DNA of 64,000 nucleotides from the NCBI GenBank assembly GCA_017410375.1, contig JAFQQW010000059.1, positions 90,321-154,320 on the forward strand, written 5' to 3'. The stretch is from Clostridia bacterium (GTDB lineage Bacteria > Bacillota > Clostridia > RGIG6154). A program made the translations under genes and the position numbers. Below the pieces are notes generated by a model, which was not told the DNA's origin, did not search any database, and saw only the letters and a list, made by a program, of their open reading frames with translations. Of the stretch, positions 37,202-47,455 are shown one piece after another; positions within the stretch are counted from its first letter, which is position 1; each line of letters opens with the position of its first letter.

Positions 37202-38449
37202 CTACATCATATCAAAATATTTATATAAATCCATACGTTCCTGCATCAAAGCATCCTTTGGCTCAGGTGCCGTATATTTTATGCTCTTACCGATATTGCT
37301 GATTTTCCGGCTTACCGCAATGCCAATGGTAAACACATGGTGTATCCACGCAACAGGCATCAGAAAAATATGCTTTTCCGCATACGGGTATCTCTTTTTC
37401 ATGTTCTTAAGCCCGAAAGAAAAGCTGTTTGCCGCTTTTTTGCGGTACCATTTGGTCATAAACGACTGATAATCCTCGTTCTTAAAGGTCGCAAAACGCA
37501 CGGCATTATACAAATCAAAGCAATCGCTTCTGTCTTCTTTTTTGCCGAACACACCGCCTGCCGCCACATCTTCAAAAAGACGTTTTACCTTTTCGGCATC
37601 GTACGAAAAGGGCAGAAAATCCGATTCGGAAAAACCAAGATATGTAACGCCAAACCCTTTTACGGTGTTTAAAAATTCCATGTATTTCAGGTGCGTCAGC
37701 GTATCCCGTATGCGTGCTTCATCCAACTCATTTTTATAATATTTTTCATACAAAAGGACATCTAAAATCTGCTTCACACCAAGTCCGCTGCGTACAAAAT
37801 GGCGCACCGCATGCAAAAGCGTATAAAGATATCCGTCCGTAATACCCAAAACGGTCATGCCATCCTTTTGCATAAAGGGTTCCTGTTGCATATTCATATT
37901 GTCAAACCACACATCATGCTCGATGTCATAATAAAGAGAAATATGCAGCTCCACAACCCCGATTTTCGGATGCTCTAACTTGTCATGGTTCGAGGTGGTG
38001 CCTCTGTGCTCTACCGAAAAACCCGCCTCACGGAAAACGGTTAATGCCTTTTGCTCATCCTCAGGGGATACCAACAAATCAATATCGCTCGAAATACGGC
38101 ATTCGGGATGTGCATACATGTAAGAAAGAGATTTTCCTTTCAGCAAACAGCACGGGATGCCTGCATCGGACAGCTTTGTTAAAATTTCCTGCACAGCACC
38201 GTTTTTCTGCTCATGCAAAATACAGCTTTGCATAAACCGTTTTTGCAGTTCGGCATAAAAGGGCATGTCCGCCTCATCCAAGGAAAGCTTTCCCGAAGAA
38301 ACAAGCTGTTTGATGCCTGCAAAACAAAGCTGCCAGACGCCCTGCTCTGCCGCAAGCCGAATCACTTCGCCAAGCGGGATGCTTTTCAAATCCGCACCGC
38401 AGTCATTTCCTGCCGCACCGTACGCCAGCAAACCAAGCATTGTTTCCAT
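37202..38449 (-). CDS. Nucleotidyltransferase-family protein (NTP_transf_5-like)
   Basis: A 415-residue protein from the ATG at 38449 (AGGAG site); the longer frame starts inside the promoter. A nucleotidyltransferase core is visible in LLKGKSLSYMYAHPECRISS followed by DIDLLVSPED (about 110-140), with GKS and DID in the places of the fold's Gly-Ser and metal Asp pair. The rest is helical. Relatives are common in polysaccharide clusters; their function is not established. It starts a two-gene unit with wecB. Confidence 0.78.
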   Translation of the reverse strand: METMLGLLAYGAAGNDCGADLKSIPLGEVIRLAAEQGVWQLCFAGIKQLVSSGKLSLDEADMPFYAELQKRFMQSCILHEQKNGAVQEILTKLSDAGIPCCLLKGKSLSYMYAHPECRISSDIDLLVSPEDEQKALTVFREAGFSVEHRGTTSNHDKLEHPKIGVVELHISLYYDIEHDVWFDNMNMQQEPFMQKDGMTVLGITDGYLYTLLHAVRHFVRSGLGVKQILDVLLYEKYYKNELDEARIRDTLTHLKYMEFLNTVKGFGVTYLGFSESDFLPFSYDAEKVKRLFEDVAAGGVFGKKEDRSDCFDLYNAVRFATFKNEDYQSFMTKWYRKKAANSFSFGLKNMKKRYPYAEKHIFLMPVAWIHHVFTIGIAVSRKISNIGKSIKYTAPEPKDALMQERMDLYKYFDMM

Positions 38450-38480
38450 GGTGTTCTCCTTCCTGTAGACATATATATTT

Positions 38481-38509
38481 ATTGTATTATATTTAGCTGA
38501 ATTTGTCAA
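38481..38509 (-). promoter_or_regulatory. SigA-type promoter of the nucleotidyltransferase-wecB unit
   Basis: Minus strand: TTGACA (38504-38509), 17 bp, TACAAT (38481-38486). Its position confirms the downstream start at 38449. Confidence 0.8.
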
Positions 38510-38517
38510 GTTTTTTA

Positions 38518-38553
38518 CAAGAAAAGCGACAAACAGCCATCCGTTTGTCGCTT
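38518..38553 (-). terminator. Terminator of pnp-mscS
   Basis: Perfect stem AAGCGACAAAC / GTTTGTCGCTT with U-rich DNA after it on the minus strand. Confidence 0.85.
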
Positions 38554-38559
38554 ACATCT

Positions 38560-39396
38560 TTATTCTTTTACAATGCGCACATCCATCTGCGGGAACGGAA
38601 TGGTGATGCCCTCCCGGTCAAGAGCCTTCTTCACCTTAACGTTCACATTGTTGTAAACCGTCCAGTAATCAGGGGTGTTGCACCAGATGCGAAGCGCAAA
38701 TGTAATGGCACTATCACCGTATTCCGCCACCACCGCCTGTGTCTCAGGTTCTTTTAACGCCAAAGGTTCTTCTTCGGCACATTTTAACAATAATGCACAC
38801 ATTTTGTCCACATCCGTATCGTATGCCACAGAGAATTTCAGGTCACAACGTCTGATTTTTTCAGAAGTTACGTTAATCAGCTGTTCGTTGGAAATCTCCG
38901 CATTGGGCACAATCACTTTCCGATTATCCGGAGTCAGCAACGTGGTGTAAAACAGACCGATTTCCTTCACGGTACCGCCCTGCTGATCGCTGACAATGAT
39001 ATAGTCGCCCACCTCAAAGGGTTTAAAGAGCAACAAAATCACGCCACCGCTGACATTGGATAAGCTTCCCTGCAACGCAAGACCGATTGCAACCCCTGCA
39101 GAACCCAGAACGGTAATTAAAGAAGCCGTCGGGAATCCCAGATAGCCTGCAAGCGCAATAATCAGTACAATTTTAAGCAAAATGCTGATGCCGCTGCCCA
39201 AAAAGGTCTGCATGCCGGGATTAAGTGCCGTAAAGCCCTTTCCCTTTTTGATGACTTTTACAAGCTTTTTAATCAGCTTAAAGCCAATCACCAGAAGCAG
39301 AACTGCTATACATATTTTACCCATCCCGTGCAAAATAGCACGAAGGATGTCGTTGCCGTATCCGGCAACAACATCCCAATTTATTACTTTATTCAT
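38560..39396 (-). CDS. mscS: Small-conductance mechanosensitive channel family protein
   Basis: A 278-residue MscS-type channel with three N-terminal membrane segments; the third (TVLGSAGVAIGLALQGSLSN, about 95-114) is the Gly/Ala-rich pore helix, followed by the beta domain (PFEVGDYIIVSDQQGGTVKE) and the C-terminal alpha/beta domain. It releases solutes on hypo-osmotic shock. It begins 2 bp after the pnp stop, so it is read from the same message. Confidence 0.9.
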   Translation of the reverse strand: MNKVINWDVVAGYGNDILRAILHGMGKICIAVLLLVIGFKLIKKLVKVIKKGKGFTALNPGMQTFLGSGISILLKIVLIIALAGYLGFPTASLITVLGSAGVAIGLALQGSLSNVSGGVILLLFKPFEVGDYIIVSDQQGGTVKEIGLFYTTLLTPDNRKVIVPNAEISNEQLINVTSEKIRRCDLKFSVAYDTDVDKMCALLLKCAEEEPLALKEPETQAVVAEYGDSAITFALRIWCNTPDYWTVYNNVNVKVKKALDREGITIPFPQMDVRIVKE

Positions 39397-39398
39397 GC

Positions 39399-41519
39399 TT
39401 ATTCACCTTTGTTTTCGGTGTTTTCCTTCTTTTCGGGCTTAGGAAGTGTATCCTTTCTGGAAAGGTTCATTCTGCCCTGCTTGTCGATTTCAACCAACTT
39501 AACGTTGATGATATCGCCTTCGGAAACCACATCGGTTACCTTTTCCACACGCTTGTGGTCAAGCTTGGAAATGTGCACAAGACCTTCTTTACCCGGCAGG
39601 AATTCAACAAATGCGCCAAAGTCCATAATACGGGTTACTTTGCCCTTGTAGATGGTACCAACTTCAGGCTCAGCCACAATACCCTTGATGATTTCAAGTG
39701 CTGCATTACCTGCTTCCTGGTCGTTGGTTGCGATAAATACATTACCATCATCTTCAATATCAATTTTAACACCGGTGTCTGCAATAATCTTCTGGATTAC
39801 CTTACCGCCGGGTCCGATAACTTCACGAATCTTGTCCACTTCAATCTTGAACTGGATAATCTTAGGTGCATACTTGGAAAGCTCAGCTCTGGGTGCCGGG
39901 ATAACCGGAAGCATAACATCGTTCAAGATGTCCATACGACCCTTTTTGGTGATTTCCAATGCCTGGGTAATGATTTCGGGGGTTAAGCCGTCAATCTTAA
40001 TATCTACCTGAATGGCAGTAATACCGTTTTTAGTACCTGCTACCTTAAAGTCCATATCGCCGAAGAAGTCTTCTAAGCCCTGAATATCAATCATTTCGAT
40101 AAAGCGGTCGCCTTCGGTTACCAGACCAACAGAGATACCTGCAACGGGTTCCTTAATCGGAACACCTGCATCCATCAATGCCAAAGTAGAACCGCAAACG
40201 GATGCCTGCGAGGTAGAACCGTTAGAGGACAAAACTTCAGAAACTAAACGGATTGCATAGGGGAATTCTTCCACAGAGGGAATTACAGGTGCCAAAGCAC
40301 GTTCAGCCAATGCACCATGACCGATTTCGCGTCTGCCCGGGCCTCTGGAAGGACGGGTTTCACCTACAGAATAAGACGGGAAATTGTAGTGATGCATATA
40401 ACGCTTGGATTCTTCTAAATCAATACCATCCAGCATCTGAATTTCGCTGATGGTACCCAAAGTTGCAGCAGTAAGTACCTGAGTCTGACCACGGGTGAAC
40501 ATACCTGTACCATGGGTTCTGGGCATTAAGCCTACTTCAGCAGACAACGGACGGATTTCGTCTAACTTTCTGCCGTCAACACGCTTGCCTTCGTCTAAAA
40601 TCCAACGGCGAACAACCTGCTTCTGCAGTTTGTAAAGCGCTTCGTCCAGCATACCTTCCATTTCGGGATATTTTTCATCCATAGCCGCATGTACTTCGTC
40701 GGTTACAACTGCCATACGTTCGTCACGGATTCTCTTGTCATCTGTATCTAATGCATATTTTACCTTGTCAATTGCAAAAGCTTCCACTTCCGCATAAAGG
40801 TCAGCATCCACAACGCAGGGAGTGTACTGAATTTTTTCTTTCTTGCCCACTTCATCTGCAATGCTCTGGATGAAACGGCAAAGCTCTTTACAAGCTTCAT
40901 GGCCTGTAAAGATTGCATTTAACATCTGATCTTCAGGCACTTCTTTACCGCCTGCTTCAATCATAACAACCTTATCGAGTGTACCGGAAAGAGTAAGCTC
41001 TAAGGTGCTCTGTTCTCTCTGTTCCTGGGTGGGGTTGATTACCGGCACGCCGTCAATCAAGCCTACAGATACACTGCAAACCGGGCCGTTAAAGGGGATA
41101 TCGGAGATTGCAACAGCGGTAGCTGCACCAATCATAGCCGCAATTTCGGGAGAGTTGTCCTGCTCCACGCTCATAACGGTGGTTACAATGGCAACGTCAT
41201 TTCTCAAATCCTTCGGGAAGAGCGGACGCATGGGACGGTCGATACAACGGGAAGCTAAGATTGCAGCTTCTGTAGGACGGCCTTCACGCTTAATAAAGCT
41301 TCCGGGGATTTTACCTACTGCATACAGCTTTTCTTCATAGTCTACGCTAAGCGGGAAAAAGTCAATCCCGTCTCTGGGCTTTGCAGAAGCGGTTGCGGTA
41401 GCAAGCACTACTGTATCGCCGTAACGAACCAGCGCAGAACCGTTGGCAAGCTGTGCCATTTTGCCGGTTTCAATCACCAGCGGACGACCGGCTAAGGTCG
41501 TTTCAAAAGTTCTGAACAT
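39399..41519 (-). CDS. pnp: Polynucleotide phosphorylase
   Basis: PNPase degrades RNA 3' to 5' using phosphate. The start at 41519 ([12 protein letters not shown]) has AAGGA seven bases upstream; the frame is open eight codons further. The 706-residue product has two RNase PH domains ([17 protein letters not shown]-like [37 protein letters not shown]), a KH domain ([15 protein letters not shown]) and an S1 domain ([20 protein letters not shown]). It follows rpsO, the conserved gene order. Confidence 0.96.
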   Translation of the reverse strand: MFRTFETTLAGRPLVIETGKMAQLANGSALVRYGDTVVLATATASAKPRDGIDFFPLSVDYEEKLYAVGKIPGSFIKREGRPTEAAILASRCIDRPMRPLFPKDLRNDVAIVTTVMSVEQDNSPEIAAMIGAATAVAISDIPFNGPVCSVSVGLIDGVPVINPTQEQREQSTLELTLSGTLDKVVMIEAGGKEVPEDQMLNAIFTGHEACKELCRFIQSIADEVGKKEKIQYTPCVVDADLYAEVEAFAIDKVKYALDTDDKRIRDERMAVVTDEVHAAMDEKYPEMEGMLDEALYKLQKQVVRRWILDEGKRVDGRKLDEIRPLSAEVGLMPRTHGTGMFTRGQTQVLTAATLGTISEIQMLDGIDLEESKRYMHHYNFPSYSVGETRPSRGPGRREIGHGALAERALAPVIPSVEEFPYAIRLVSEVLSSNGSTSQASVCGSTLALMDAGVPIKEPVAGISVGLVTEGDRFIEMIDIQGLEDFFGDMDFKVAGTKNGITAIQVDIKIDGLTPEIITQALEITKKGRMDILNDVMLPVIPAPRAELSKYAPKIIQFKIEVDKIREVIGPGGKVIQKIIADTGVKIDIEDDGNVFIATNDQEAGNAALEIIKGIVAEPEVGTIYKGKVTRIMDFGAFVEFLPGKEGLVHISKLDHKRVEKVTDVVSEGDIINVKLVEIDKQGRMNLSRKDTLPKPEKKENTENKGE

Positions 41520-41534
41520 AACACATTCCTTTCC

Positions 41535-41576
41535 TGCAGACATTTCTTTACCGTCTGCATTTCTGCCGTCGGCAGA
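41535..41576 (-). promoter_or_regulatory. Two stem-loops in the pnp leader
   Basis: Inverted repeats TGCAGAC ... GTCTGCA (41535-41559) and TCTGCC-GTC-GGCAGA (41562-41576) lie just before the pnp ribosome binding site. Such leader hairpins are where RNase III and PNPase act in autoregulation elsewhere; that role here is inferred from position. Confidence 0.4.
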
Positions 41577-41604
41577 TTTCTTATATAAATTTTTATTGTT
41601 ACCG

Positions 41605-41657
41605 AAAAAATAGAGGGCGACAAGGACTGATGCAACAAAAGCCCCGTTTGCCCTCTA
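41605..41657 (-). terminator. Terminator between rpsO and pnp
   Basis: Stem TAGAGGGC / GCCCTCTA with a long, GC-rich loop region and six U residues after it. It could be leaky, because no separate strong pnp promoter was found. Confidence 0.7.
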
Positions 41658-41669
41658 CAGCATTTATTA

Positions 41670-41936
41670 TTACTTTCTCAAACCGAGTTTTTCAATAATT
41701 GCTCTGTAACGTTCAACGTCCTTCTTCATGAGGTAGTTCAAAAGACCACGTCTTTTACCAACCATCTTCAAAAGACCACGTCTGGAATGATGATCCTTCT
41801 TGTTGATCTTAAGATGTTCGTTGAGGTGGTTGATGCGATTGGTTAAAATCGCAATCTGAACTTCCGGAGAACCGGTGTCAGTGTCGTGCAATTTGTTTTC
41901 TGTAATAATTGACTGCTTTAATTCTTTGTCCATCAT
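41670..41936 (-). CDS. rpsO: 30S ribosomal protein S15
   Basis: S15 binds 16S rRNA helices 20-22 early in assembly. The 88-residue protein has the usual helices: [20 protein letters not shown] (18-37), [20 protein letters not shown] and [20 protein letters not shown]. Length and sequence are typical. The gene has a strong promoter and an AGGAGG site; the message continues to a terminator before pnp. Confidence 0.97.
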   Translation of the reverse strand: MMDKELKQSIITENKLHDTDTGSPEVQIAILTNRINHLNEHLKINKKDHHSRRGLLKMVGKRRGLLNYLMKKDVERYRAIIEKLGLRK

Positions 41937-42025
41937 AATGTGAACCCTCCTAAAATAATAAATAATCGCCGATTCACTTTGCCAAGGTTGGAGATTCCTT
42001 CAGCAATGCGAACGGTTCAAGAACT

Positions 42026-42055
42026 ATAATACCACAACAAAAATCCCTTTGTCAA
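42026..42055 (-). promoter_or_regulatory. Strong promoter of rpsO
   Basis: Minus strand: consensus TTGACA (42050-42055), 18 bp, TATTAT (42026-42031). About 80 bases of leader follow, enough for an S15 autoregulatory structure, which I cannot confirm. Confidence 0.75.
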
Positions 42056-42072
42056 GTGTTTTTTGAAAAAAT

Positions 42073-42348
42073 TTAAAACCAGAACAAAAGACAGGAGAAA
42101 AATGCCCCCATCAGTGCCCCGCCTGCCATCGCAGCCAAGGTAGACTTAACTTTTCCACTGCCTTTTTTCAGACACCGTACACCTTTTTCATATTTTTTCA
42201 TATACCGCGCCACCACCTCTCTTGCTTCATTGACTAAAATTTCTTCCTCCCGTATCACGTTTTCCTTCAGCATAAAAATCACCTGTTCAAAGGCGTCTGA
42301 TTCCGGATTCTCCAGGATTAAAATCTGTCTGTTTGTTGTACTGAGCAT
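42073..42348 (-). CDS. Small hypothetical protein with C-terminal membrane segment
   Basis: A 91-residue protein with a good AAGGAGG site six bases before the ATG. Residues 1-60 are charged and mostly helical (FEQVIFMLKENVIREEEILV at 20-39; VVARYMKKYEKGVRCLKKG follows), and residues 72-91 are a Gly/Ala-rich hydrophobic tail that would anchor the protein in the membrane. No family is recognised. It is divergent from pgcA and A/T-rich DNA lies between them. Confidence 0.6.
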   Translation of the reverse strand: MLSTTNRQILILENPESDAFEQVIFMLKENVIREEEILVNEAREVVARYMKKYEKGVRCLKKGSGKVKSTLAAMAGGALMGAFFSCLLFWF

Positions 42349-42421
42349 ACCATTCCTCCTTGTGATGCATATTATATAATGTAATTATTCCTGATTTTAC
42401 ACAAAGATATACTTTTTTCTA

Positions 42422-42450
42422 TTGACTTTATACAATAAATATTATATAAT
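42422..42450 (+). promoter_or_regulatory. SigA-type promoter of pgcA
   Basis: TTGACT (42422-42427), 17 bp, TATAAT (42445-42450), 44 bp before the start codon. Confidence 0.8.
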
Positions 42451-42493
42451 AAAATGAAAATTTGGTATTTTATCATGAAAAGGAGTTCTGACT

Positions 42494-44236
42494 ATGAATC
42501 ACGCAATGAAGCAATATAAAAGCTGGTTGGAAAGCGGCGTTGTAGATTTAGCCACCAAAAACGAGCTTTTGAACATCGAACAGGACGAAGACGAAATCAA
42601 AGAACGGTTCTACCAGAGTCTGTCTTTTGGTACGGCGGGTCTGCGCGGTATCATCGGTGCAGGCACAAACCGTATGAATATATATACTGTAAGAAAAGCA
42701 ACCCAGGGTCTTGCTATGGTCATCAGTGAGCATGGCGAGGAAGCAAAAAAACGTGGCGTAGCCATTGCATACGACTCCCGCTTGTATTCGGATTCTTTTG
42801 CAATGGAAGCTGCGAAAGTGCTTGCGGCAAACGGCATTCGCTCTTATCTGTTTGAATCGCTCCGTCCCACCCCCGAGCTTTCCTTTACCATTCGTCATTT
42901 AAACTGCATTTCGGGTATCATCATTACCGCCAGCCATAACCCTGCCAAATACAATGGCTATAAGGTGTACTGGGAAGACGGTGCACAAATGCCTCCGCAG
43001 AATGCAGATAAAGTTTTGTCCTACATTGAAAGCATTGATATTTTTGAAGATGTAAAAGTTTTAAGCGACGTGGATGCAAATGCCACCGGCTTAATCACCA
43101 TCATCGGCAAGGAAGTAGACGACGCCTACCTTGCAAACGTTATGGCACAAGCCATTAACCCTGACCTGGTAAAACAGGCAGGCGATAAGCTTAAAATCGT
43201 ATACACCCCCTTCCACGGTGCAGGCAACAAGCCGGTACGCAAGATTTTAAGTAGGCTTGGTGTTTCCAATGTCTATGTGGTTCGGGAACAGGAAGACCCC
43301 GATCCGGCATTTCCTACCGTTAAATCTCCCAATCCCGAGGATGCGGAAGGTTTTGTTTATGCAGTAAAGCTTGCCACCGAAACCGATTCTCCGCTCATTA
43401 TCGGTACTGACCCGGACGGTGACCGTATGGGTCTTATGGTTCGTAACGACAAAGGTGATTACGTAACCTTAAGCGGTAATCAGGTGGGTGTGCTTTTAAT
43501 CAACTACATTTTAAGCCAGAAAAAGGAAAAGGGAATTTTGCCCAAAAACCCCGTAATCATCAAAACCATTGTAACCTCCGAAATGGCAACAAGGGTTTGT
43601 GAAAAATACGGTGTGCAAATCACAAATGTTTTAACCGGCTTTAAATTTATCGGTGAAATCATTAAAAATTTAGAAGAAAAAGGCGAAGAAAACCGCTTCA
43701 CCTTAGGCTTTGAGGAAAGCTATGGTTATCTTGCAGGCACATACGCCAGAGATAAAGACGCGGTTGTGGCTTCTATGCTGATTGCGGAAATGGCGGCATG
43801 GTACACCATGCGCGGTATGACCGTATATGACGGCTTGCAGGAACTGTTTGAAGAGCTCGGCTACTATAAAGAAGTGCAGAAAGCTGTAACTTTGGAAGGC
43901 ATTTCCGGTGTACAGAAAACCAAGGAAGTTGTAGACTTTTTCCGCAACAACCCGCCCGAAAGCTTTGGCGATGCCAAGGTGGTTGCCATCCGCGACTACC
44001 GCACCGGTGTCCGCAAAAATCTGGTAACCGGTGAAACGGAAAAGCTGACACTTCCCTCCTCGGATGTTTTGTATTACGAGCTTTCGGATGACACCTATTT
44101 CGTGGTACGTCCCTCCGGCACCGAGCCGAAAATCAAATTCTACTTGTTTGTAAACGGCAAAACACAGGCTGCAGCAGACATGGCTATGCAAGCCCTTTCC
44201 GACAACCTCTTTGCTGTAGTGGATACATTGCTTTAA
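42494..44236 (+). CDS. pgcA: Phospho-sugar mutase (phosphoglucomutase/phosphomannomutase)
   Basis: An alpha-D-phosphohexomutase of 580 residues, the long PgcA type. The phosphoserine loop TASHNPAKYNGYK lies near residue 146, the metal loop GTDPDGDRMG near 305, the sugar loop GFEESYGYL near 405 and the phosphate-binding RPSGTEPKIKFY near 540. It supplies glucose-1-phosphate for nucleotide sugars. It has its own promoter and a terminator, and leads the exopolysaccharide genes. Confidence 0.92.
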   Translation: MNHAMKQYKSWLESGVVDLATKNELLNIEQDEDEIKERFYQSLSFGTAGLRGIIGAGTNRMNIYTVRKATQGLAMVISEHGEEAKKRGVAIAYDSRLYSDSFAMEAAKVLAANGIRSYLFESLRPTPELSFTIRHLNCISGIIITASHNPAKYNGYKVYWEDGAQMPPQNADKVLSYIESIDIFEDVKVLSDVDANATGLITIIGKEVDDAYLANVMAQAINPDLVKQAGDKLKIVYTPFHGAGNKPVRKILSRLGVSNVYVVREQEDPDPAFPTVKSPNPEDAEGFVYAVKLATETDSPLIIGTDPDGDRMGLMVRNDKGDYVTLSGNQVGVLLINYILSQKKEKGILPKNPVIIKTIVTSEMATRVCEKYGVQITNVLTGFKFIGEIIKNLEEKGEENRFTLGFEESYGYLAGTYARDKDAVVASMLIAEMAAWYTMRGMTVYDGLQELFEELGYYKEVQKAVTLEGISGVQKTKEVVDFFRNNPPESFGDAKVVAIRDYRTGVRKNLVTGETEKLTLPSSDVLYYELSDDTYFVVRPSGTEPKIKFYLFVNGKTQAAADMAMQALSDNLFAVVDTLL

Positions 44237-44243
44237 AATCAAC

Positions 44244-44284
44244 GGGACTGCTGTCAAAATATATCTTTTGGCACAGTCCTTTTC
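44244..44284 (+). terminator. Terminator or attenuator after pgcA
   Basis: Stem GGACTGCTGTCAAAA / TTTTGGCACAGTCC (imperfect) followed by TTTTCTC, 7 bp after the stop. The next gene starts 22 bp later and has no obvious promoter, so partial readthrough is likely. Confidence 0.65.
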
Positions 44285-44305
44285 TCACCTGAAAGGATGA
44301 ATAAA

Positions 44306-46630
44306 ATGCAAATCAAAAGCGACAAAAGCAGTATGCCCTATCTCTTAGGGCTGTTTGCGTCCCTGCCCATAATTTTCAGGGGCATTTTCTTTGAAAGCGA
44401 TTATTTTATATTCGCAATCATTGCCGCAATTACGGTCATTTGTGCCCTTTGCTTCGGCAGAACACGTCTTAAAATCAGCAGCATAACCGACTATGCCCTG
44501 CTTGCACTGGTACTCAGCTACATCTGCACCCTCTTTACTGCAGTAAGCCTGTACTCCGCGGTGTTGGAAATCAGCCGTTATCTGCTGTTTTTCCTGCTGT
44601 ATCTGCTTGCCAAAAGCACCTTTGACAAAAACGAAAAGATTGCATCCGCCCTTCGGATTATTATGTATGTGTTGGCGTTCAGTGCACTTTATACTCTGCT
44701 TTCTGCAACCGGTGTGCTGGGCAATCTCACCTTCCCGGGCGCTTATTCTTCGGCAGAGCACGAAAGATGGCTGCAGGGTACCGTACAGTACCATAACACC
44801 TTCGGTATTTTAATGCTGGTGGGCTTTTTCATGGCTTGCGGCTTAAACACCGCCGAACGGAACAGCAAATCCTTTTTTGCAAATGGCATCTGCTCATTTT
44901 TATTCATGTTCGGTCTTTTGATGTCTTATTCCCGTGGTGCATGGGTTCTTGTTCCTTTCTTATTTGTGCCCTATCTGATTTTTGCGGCACCCTTACAGAA
45001 GGTTCGCTTTTTCGCAACGGGCATCGCTTCTTTGGCAAGCGTATTGCTTTGCCTGCCTCTGTTTTCGGGGTATGTGATTGCCGAAAGAAGCGGTATGGCA
45101 TTTTTAACTCTGCTCATCGGCATTCTGATTTTTGCCGGTGTGTATTATGTCACCCATCTGCTGTTTGACAAATGGAGTAAAACAAAAAGCTTTAAAAAGG
45201 TGGGCATTTCTCTTCTGGCACTCATCATTGTTTGTGCCGTGTTAATCGTATTTGTTCCGGCCCTTACCAATCTTCTGCCTGCACAACTGGCTGACCGTTT
45301 AAGCGGTATCAGCCTGGGCGGTGAGACGGTTAAGGAACGTTTCGTATTCTACGGCGATGCTTTTGAACTTTACAAAAACCACAATATCGTATTCGGTAAC
45401 GGCGGTAGTGCCTGGGCGCACCTTTATGGCATGTACCAGTCCTATGACTACGCCTCCAGCCAGGCGCACAGCTATATCATGCAGGTTTTAGTCGAAGCAG
45501 GTGCTTTGGGCTTTATCTGCTGGGTTGCAGTCATCGTGCTGTTTATTCTTTCCTGCATCAAAGCATATAAAAATGCTATGGTGGACAAGAACCTTTTAGC
45601 CGTACTTGCCTGCACCGGACTGGGACTTATCTTGCACAGCTTTATCGACTTTGATTTATCCTTACCTGCAGTTCTCTGCTTGCTCTGGATTGTTTTTGCT
45701 ATGCTAAACGGCATTGCTCCCCTTTCTGCAAAAACCGTTACCTTAAACAAATGGATTGGGGTCGTACTTGCAGCCCTTCTGCTGATTTTCTCCTTTCCGG
45801 GCTGGATTGCTTTTGAAAGCTACTCTGCCTGCAATGAAGGCTTAGAGGCAGAAGAAGTGGATTTTGAAGCCTGCAGAAACAATGCCGAAAGTGCATCCGC
45901 ACTGATGCCCTTTAACGGGAGATACACCTCCCTTGCTCTGCGTATGAATGCTTTGACCAATCAGAAAATCTCTGCAAAGGATGCCGACGAAATCCGGAAT
46001 GACAACCGCTTTGAGGTTGCGGTTATGGAAAACCTCTTTTACTGCTACGAAGCAATCAAAGACTACAGCGGTGCATATGCCTGTGTAGAAAACATTGTAC
46101 AACTACAGCCCTCTATAGATACCAACTACCTCTCTTTAACCGATGTAAGCAAGGTGGCAATGGTTTATGAACTGCGAAACGGCAGATTCTCCGAAACAAA
46201 TCGCATTGCAAGCTCGTATCTTAGCTATCAGGAAGAAGCACTCCGCGCCGCAAAGGCATCAGGAGAAGCAGATTTGAAAACTGCCGGGCAGACTTTAGAA
46301 TTTGCAACCGATTTGAAAGAAGCAAATCCCAAGGATTATGTAACAGCAACAGACTTTATGTTCAGCCGTGTTAAAAAGGCGATTGAACAAAAGGCAGAAA
46401 AAGAAATTCTTGCAAACCATTACGGTGAGTACGCCATCGTTGCCGGAATGGCAATGCAACAGTTGCCTGCGGAAGGCGATTATATGGGTGCACAAATGGT
46501 TGCACTGAAAGTAACTGAGGAAGCTTCCAGTCTGCAGTCTGCAATTCAGTATGCACCGCAGTACAGAGAAGAAATTGAACGTGCCATAGAATATGCCGAA
46601 AGCCTGCTTTCGGCTCTGGGAGGTCTGTAA
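44306..46630 (+). CDS. O-antigen ligase/polymerase-family membrane protein with helical C-terminal domain
   Basis: A 774-residue membrane protein. The ATG at 44306 fits the AAAGGA site eight bases upstream; an ATG three codons earlier overlaps it. About twelve hydrophobic segments cover residues 10-500. The Wzy/WaaL signature region has MSYSRGAWVLVPF near residue 208 and GNGGSAWAHLY plus SSQAHSYIMQVLVEAG near 370-400, the large external loop. Residues about 520-770 are soluble and helical, like TPR repeats. It probably polymerises or ligates lipid-linked glycan. It is coupled to the next gene through TAATG. Confidence 0.82.
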   Translation: MQIKSDKSSMPYLLGLFASLPIIFRGIFFESDYFIFAIIAAITVICALCFGRTRLKISSITDYALLALVLSYICTLFTAVSLYSAVLEISRYLLFFLLYLLAKSTFDKNEKIASALRIIMYVLAFSALYTLLSATGVLGNLTFPGAYSSAEHERWLQGTVQYHNTFGILMLVGFFMACGLNTAERNSKSFFANGICSFLFMFGLLMSYSRGAWVLVPFLFVPYLIFAAPLQKVRFFATGIASLASVLLCLPLFSGYVIAERSGMAFLTLLIGILIFAGVYYVTHLLFDKWSKTKSFKKVGISLLALIIVCAVLIVFVPALTNLLPAQLADRLSGISLGGETVKERFVFYGDAFELYKNHNIVFGNGGSAWAHLYGMYQSYDYASSQAHSYIMQVLVEAGALGFICWVAVIVLFILSCIKAYKNAMVDKNLLAVLACTGLGLILHSFIDFDLSLPAVLCLLWIVFAMLNGIAPLSAKTVTLNKWIGVVLAALLLIFSFPGWIAFESYSACNEGLEAEEVDFEACRNNAESASALMPFNGRYTSLALRMNALTNQKISAKDADEIRNDNRFEVAVMENLFYCYEAIKDYSGAYACVENIVQLQPSIDTNYLSLTDVSKVAMVYELRNGRFSETNRIASSYLSYQEEALRAAKASGEADLKTAGQTLEFATDLKEANPKDYVTATDFMFSRVKKAIEQKAEKEILANHYGEYAIVAGMAMQQLPAEGDYMGAQMVALKVTEEASSLQSAIQYAPQYREEIERAIEYAESLLSALGGL

Positions 46631-47451
46631 TGCGCCTTTCGGTTATTATTGTCAATTACAACACAAAAGACCTGCTTGCAGGCTGTATCCGTTCCATAAA
46701 CGAAAACCCGCCCACGGGCGATTATGAAATTTTAGTGGCGGACAATGGCTCGACCGACGGAAGTGAGGCTTGCGCTTCCCTTCCTAACGTCACCTATATC
46801 CCTATGGACGGAAATGTGGGTTTTTCCAAAGCCAACAACCGTGCCCTGGCACATGCAAAGGGTGAATATATCCTGTTTTTAAACCCCGATACGGTTGTGC
46901 TGAAAAACACACTTGACATCTGTCTTGAAAGCTTTTCAGAACGCATTGGCTGTGTAGGCTGTCGTGTGCTGTTAGAGGACGGCACACTTGACCTTGCCTG
47001 TCGCAGAGGCTTTCCAACCTTGAAAAACGCATTATTTAAGTTTACGGGTCTGGACAAGCTGTTTAAAAATCGCTTTTTTTCCGGCTACAATCTTTTATAT
47101 ATGCCCGAGGATGCGGTGTATCCTATCGACTGCATTGTAGGTGCCTTTATGATGCTCCCCAAAAAGCTTTTAGACGAAATTGGCGCCTTTGACGAGCAGT
47201 TTTTCATGTACGGCGAGGATGTGGATTTGTGTCTTCGTGTACACCTTGCAGGGTACACAACCTTGTACAACGGAAGTTGCAGTATTCTGCACAAAAAGCG
47301 CGCCAGCAGTAAAAAAAGCAAGGCAGCCCAAAACGCCTTTTACGAAAGCATGTGGCTGTATTACCAAAAGCATTTTGCAAGCAGGCACAGCAAGCTTTCC
47401 AATTGGATGGTTCATAGCGCCATCCGCCTTTTAAAAACAATCAAGAGGTAA
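46630..47451 (+). CDS. Glycosyltransferase family 2, rhamnosyltransferase-like
   Basis: A 273-residue GT2 enzyme with IVNYNTKDLLAGCIRSI (7-23), ADNGSTDGSEA (36-46), FLNPDTVVL (DxD equivalent NPD) and MYGEDVDLCLRVHLAGY (catalytic base region). These match the WbbL-type rhamnosyltransferase subgroup. It transfers a sugar onto a lipid-linked acceptor in the cytoplasm. It starts within the stop of the ligase gene. Confidence 0.88.
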   Translation: MRLSVIIVNYNTKDLLAGCIRSINENPPTGDYEILVADNGSTDGSEACASLPNVTYIPMDGNVGFSKANNRALAHAKGEYILFLNPDTVVLKNTLDICLESFSERIGCVGCRVLLEDGTLDLACRRGFPTLKNALFKFTGLDKLFKNRFFSGYNLLYMPEDAVYPIDCIVGAFMMLPKKLLDEIGAFDEQFFMYGEDVDLCLRVHLAGYTTLYNGSCSILHKKRASSKKSKAAQNAFYESMWLYYQKHFASRHSKLSNWMVHSAIRLLKTIKR

Positions 47452-47455
47452 TTTT

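Noticed and set aside
38487..38510. Stray member of the AGCTAAATT array (ATTTAGCTGAATTTGTCAAG)
   Set aside because: It is single, and it forms the -35 region and spacer of the promoter for the nucleotidyltransferase gene.
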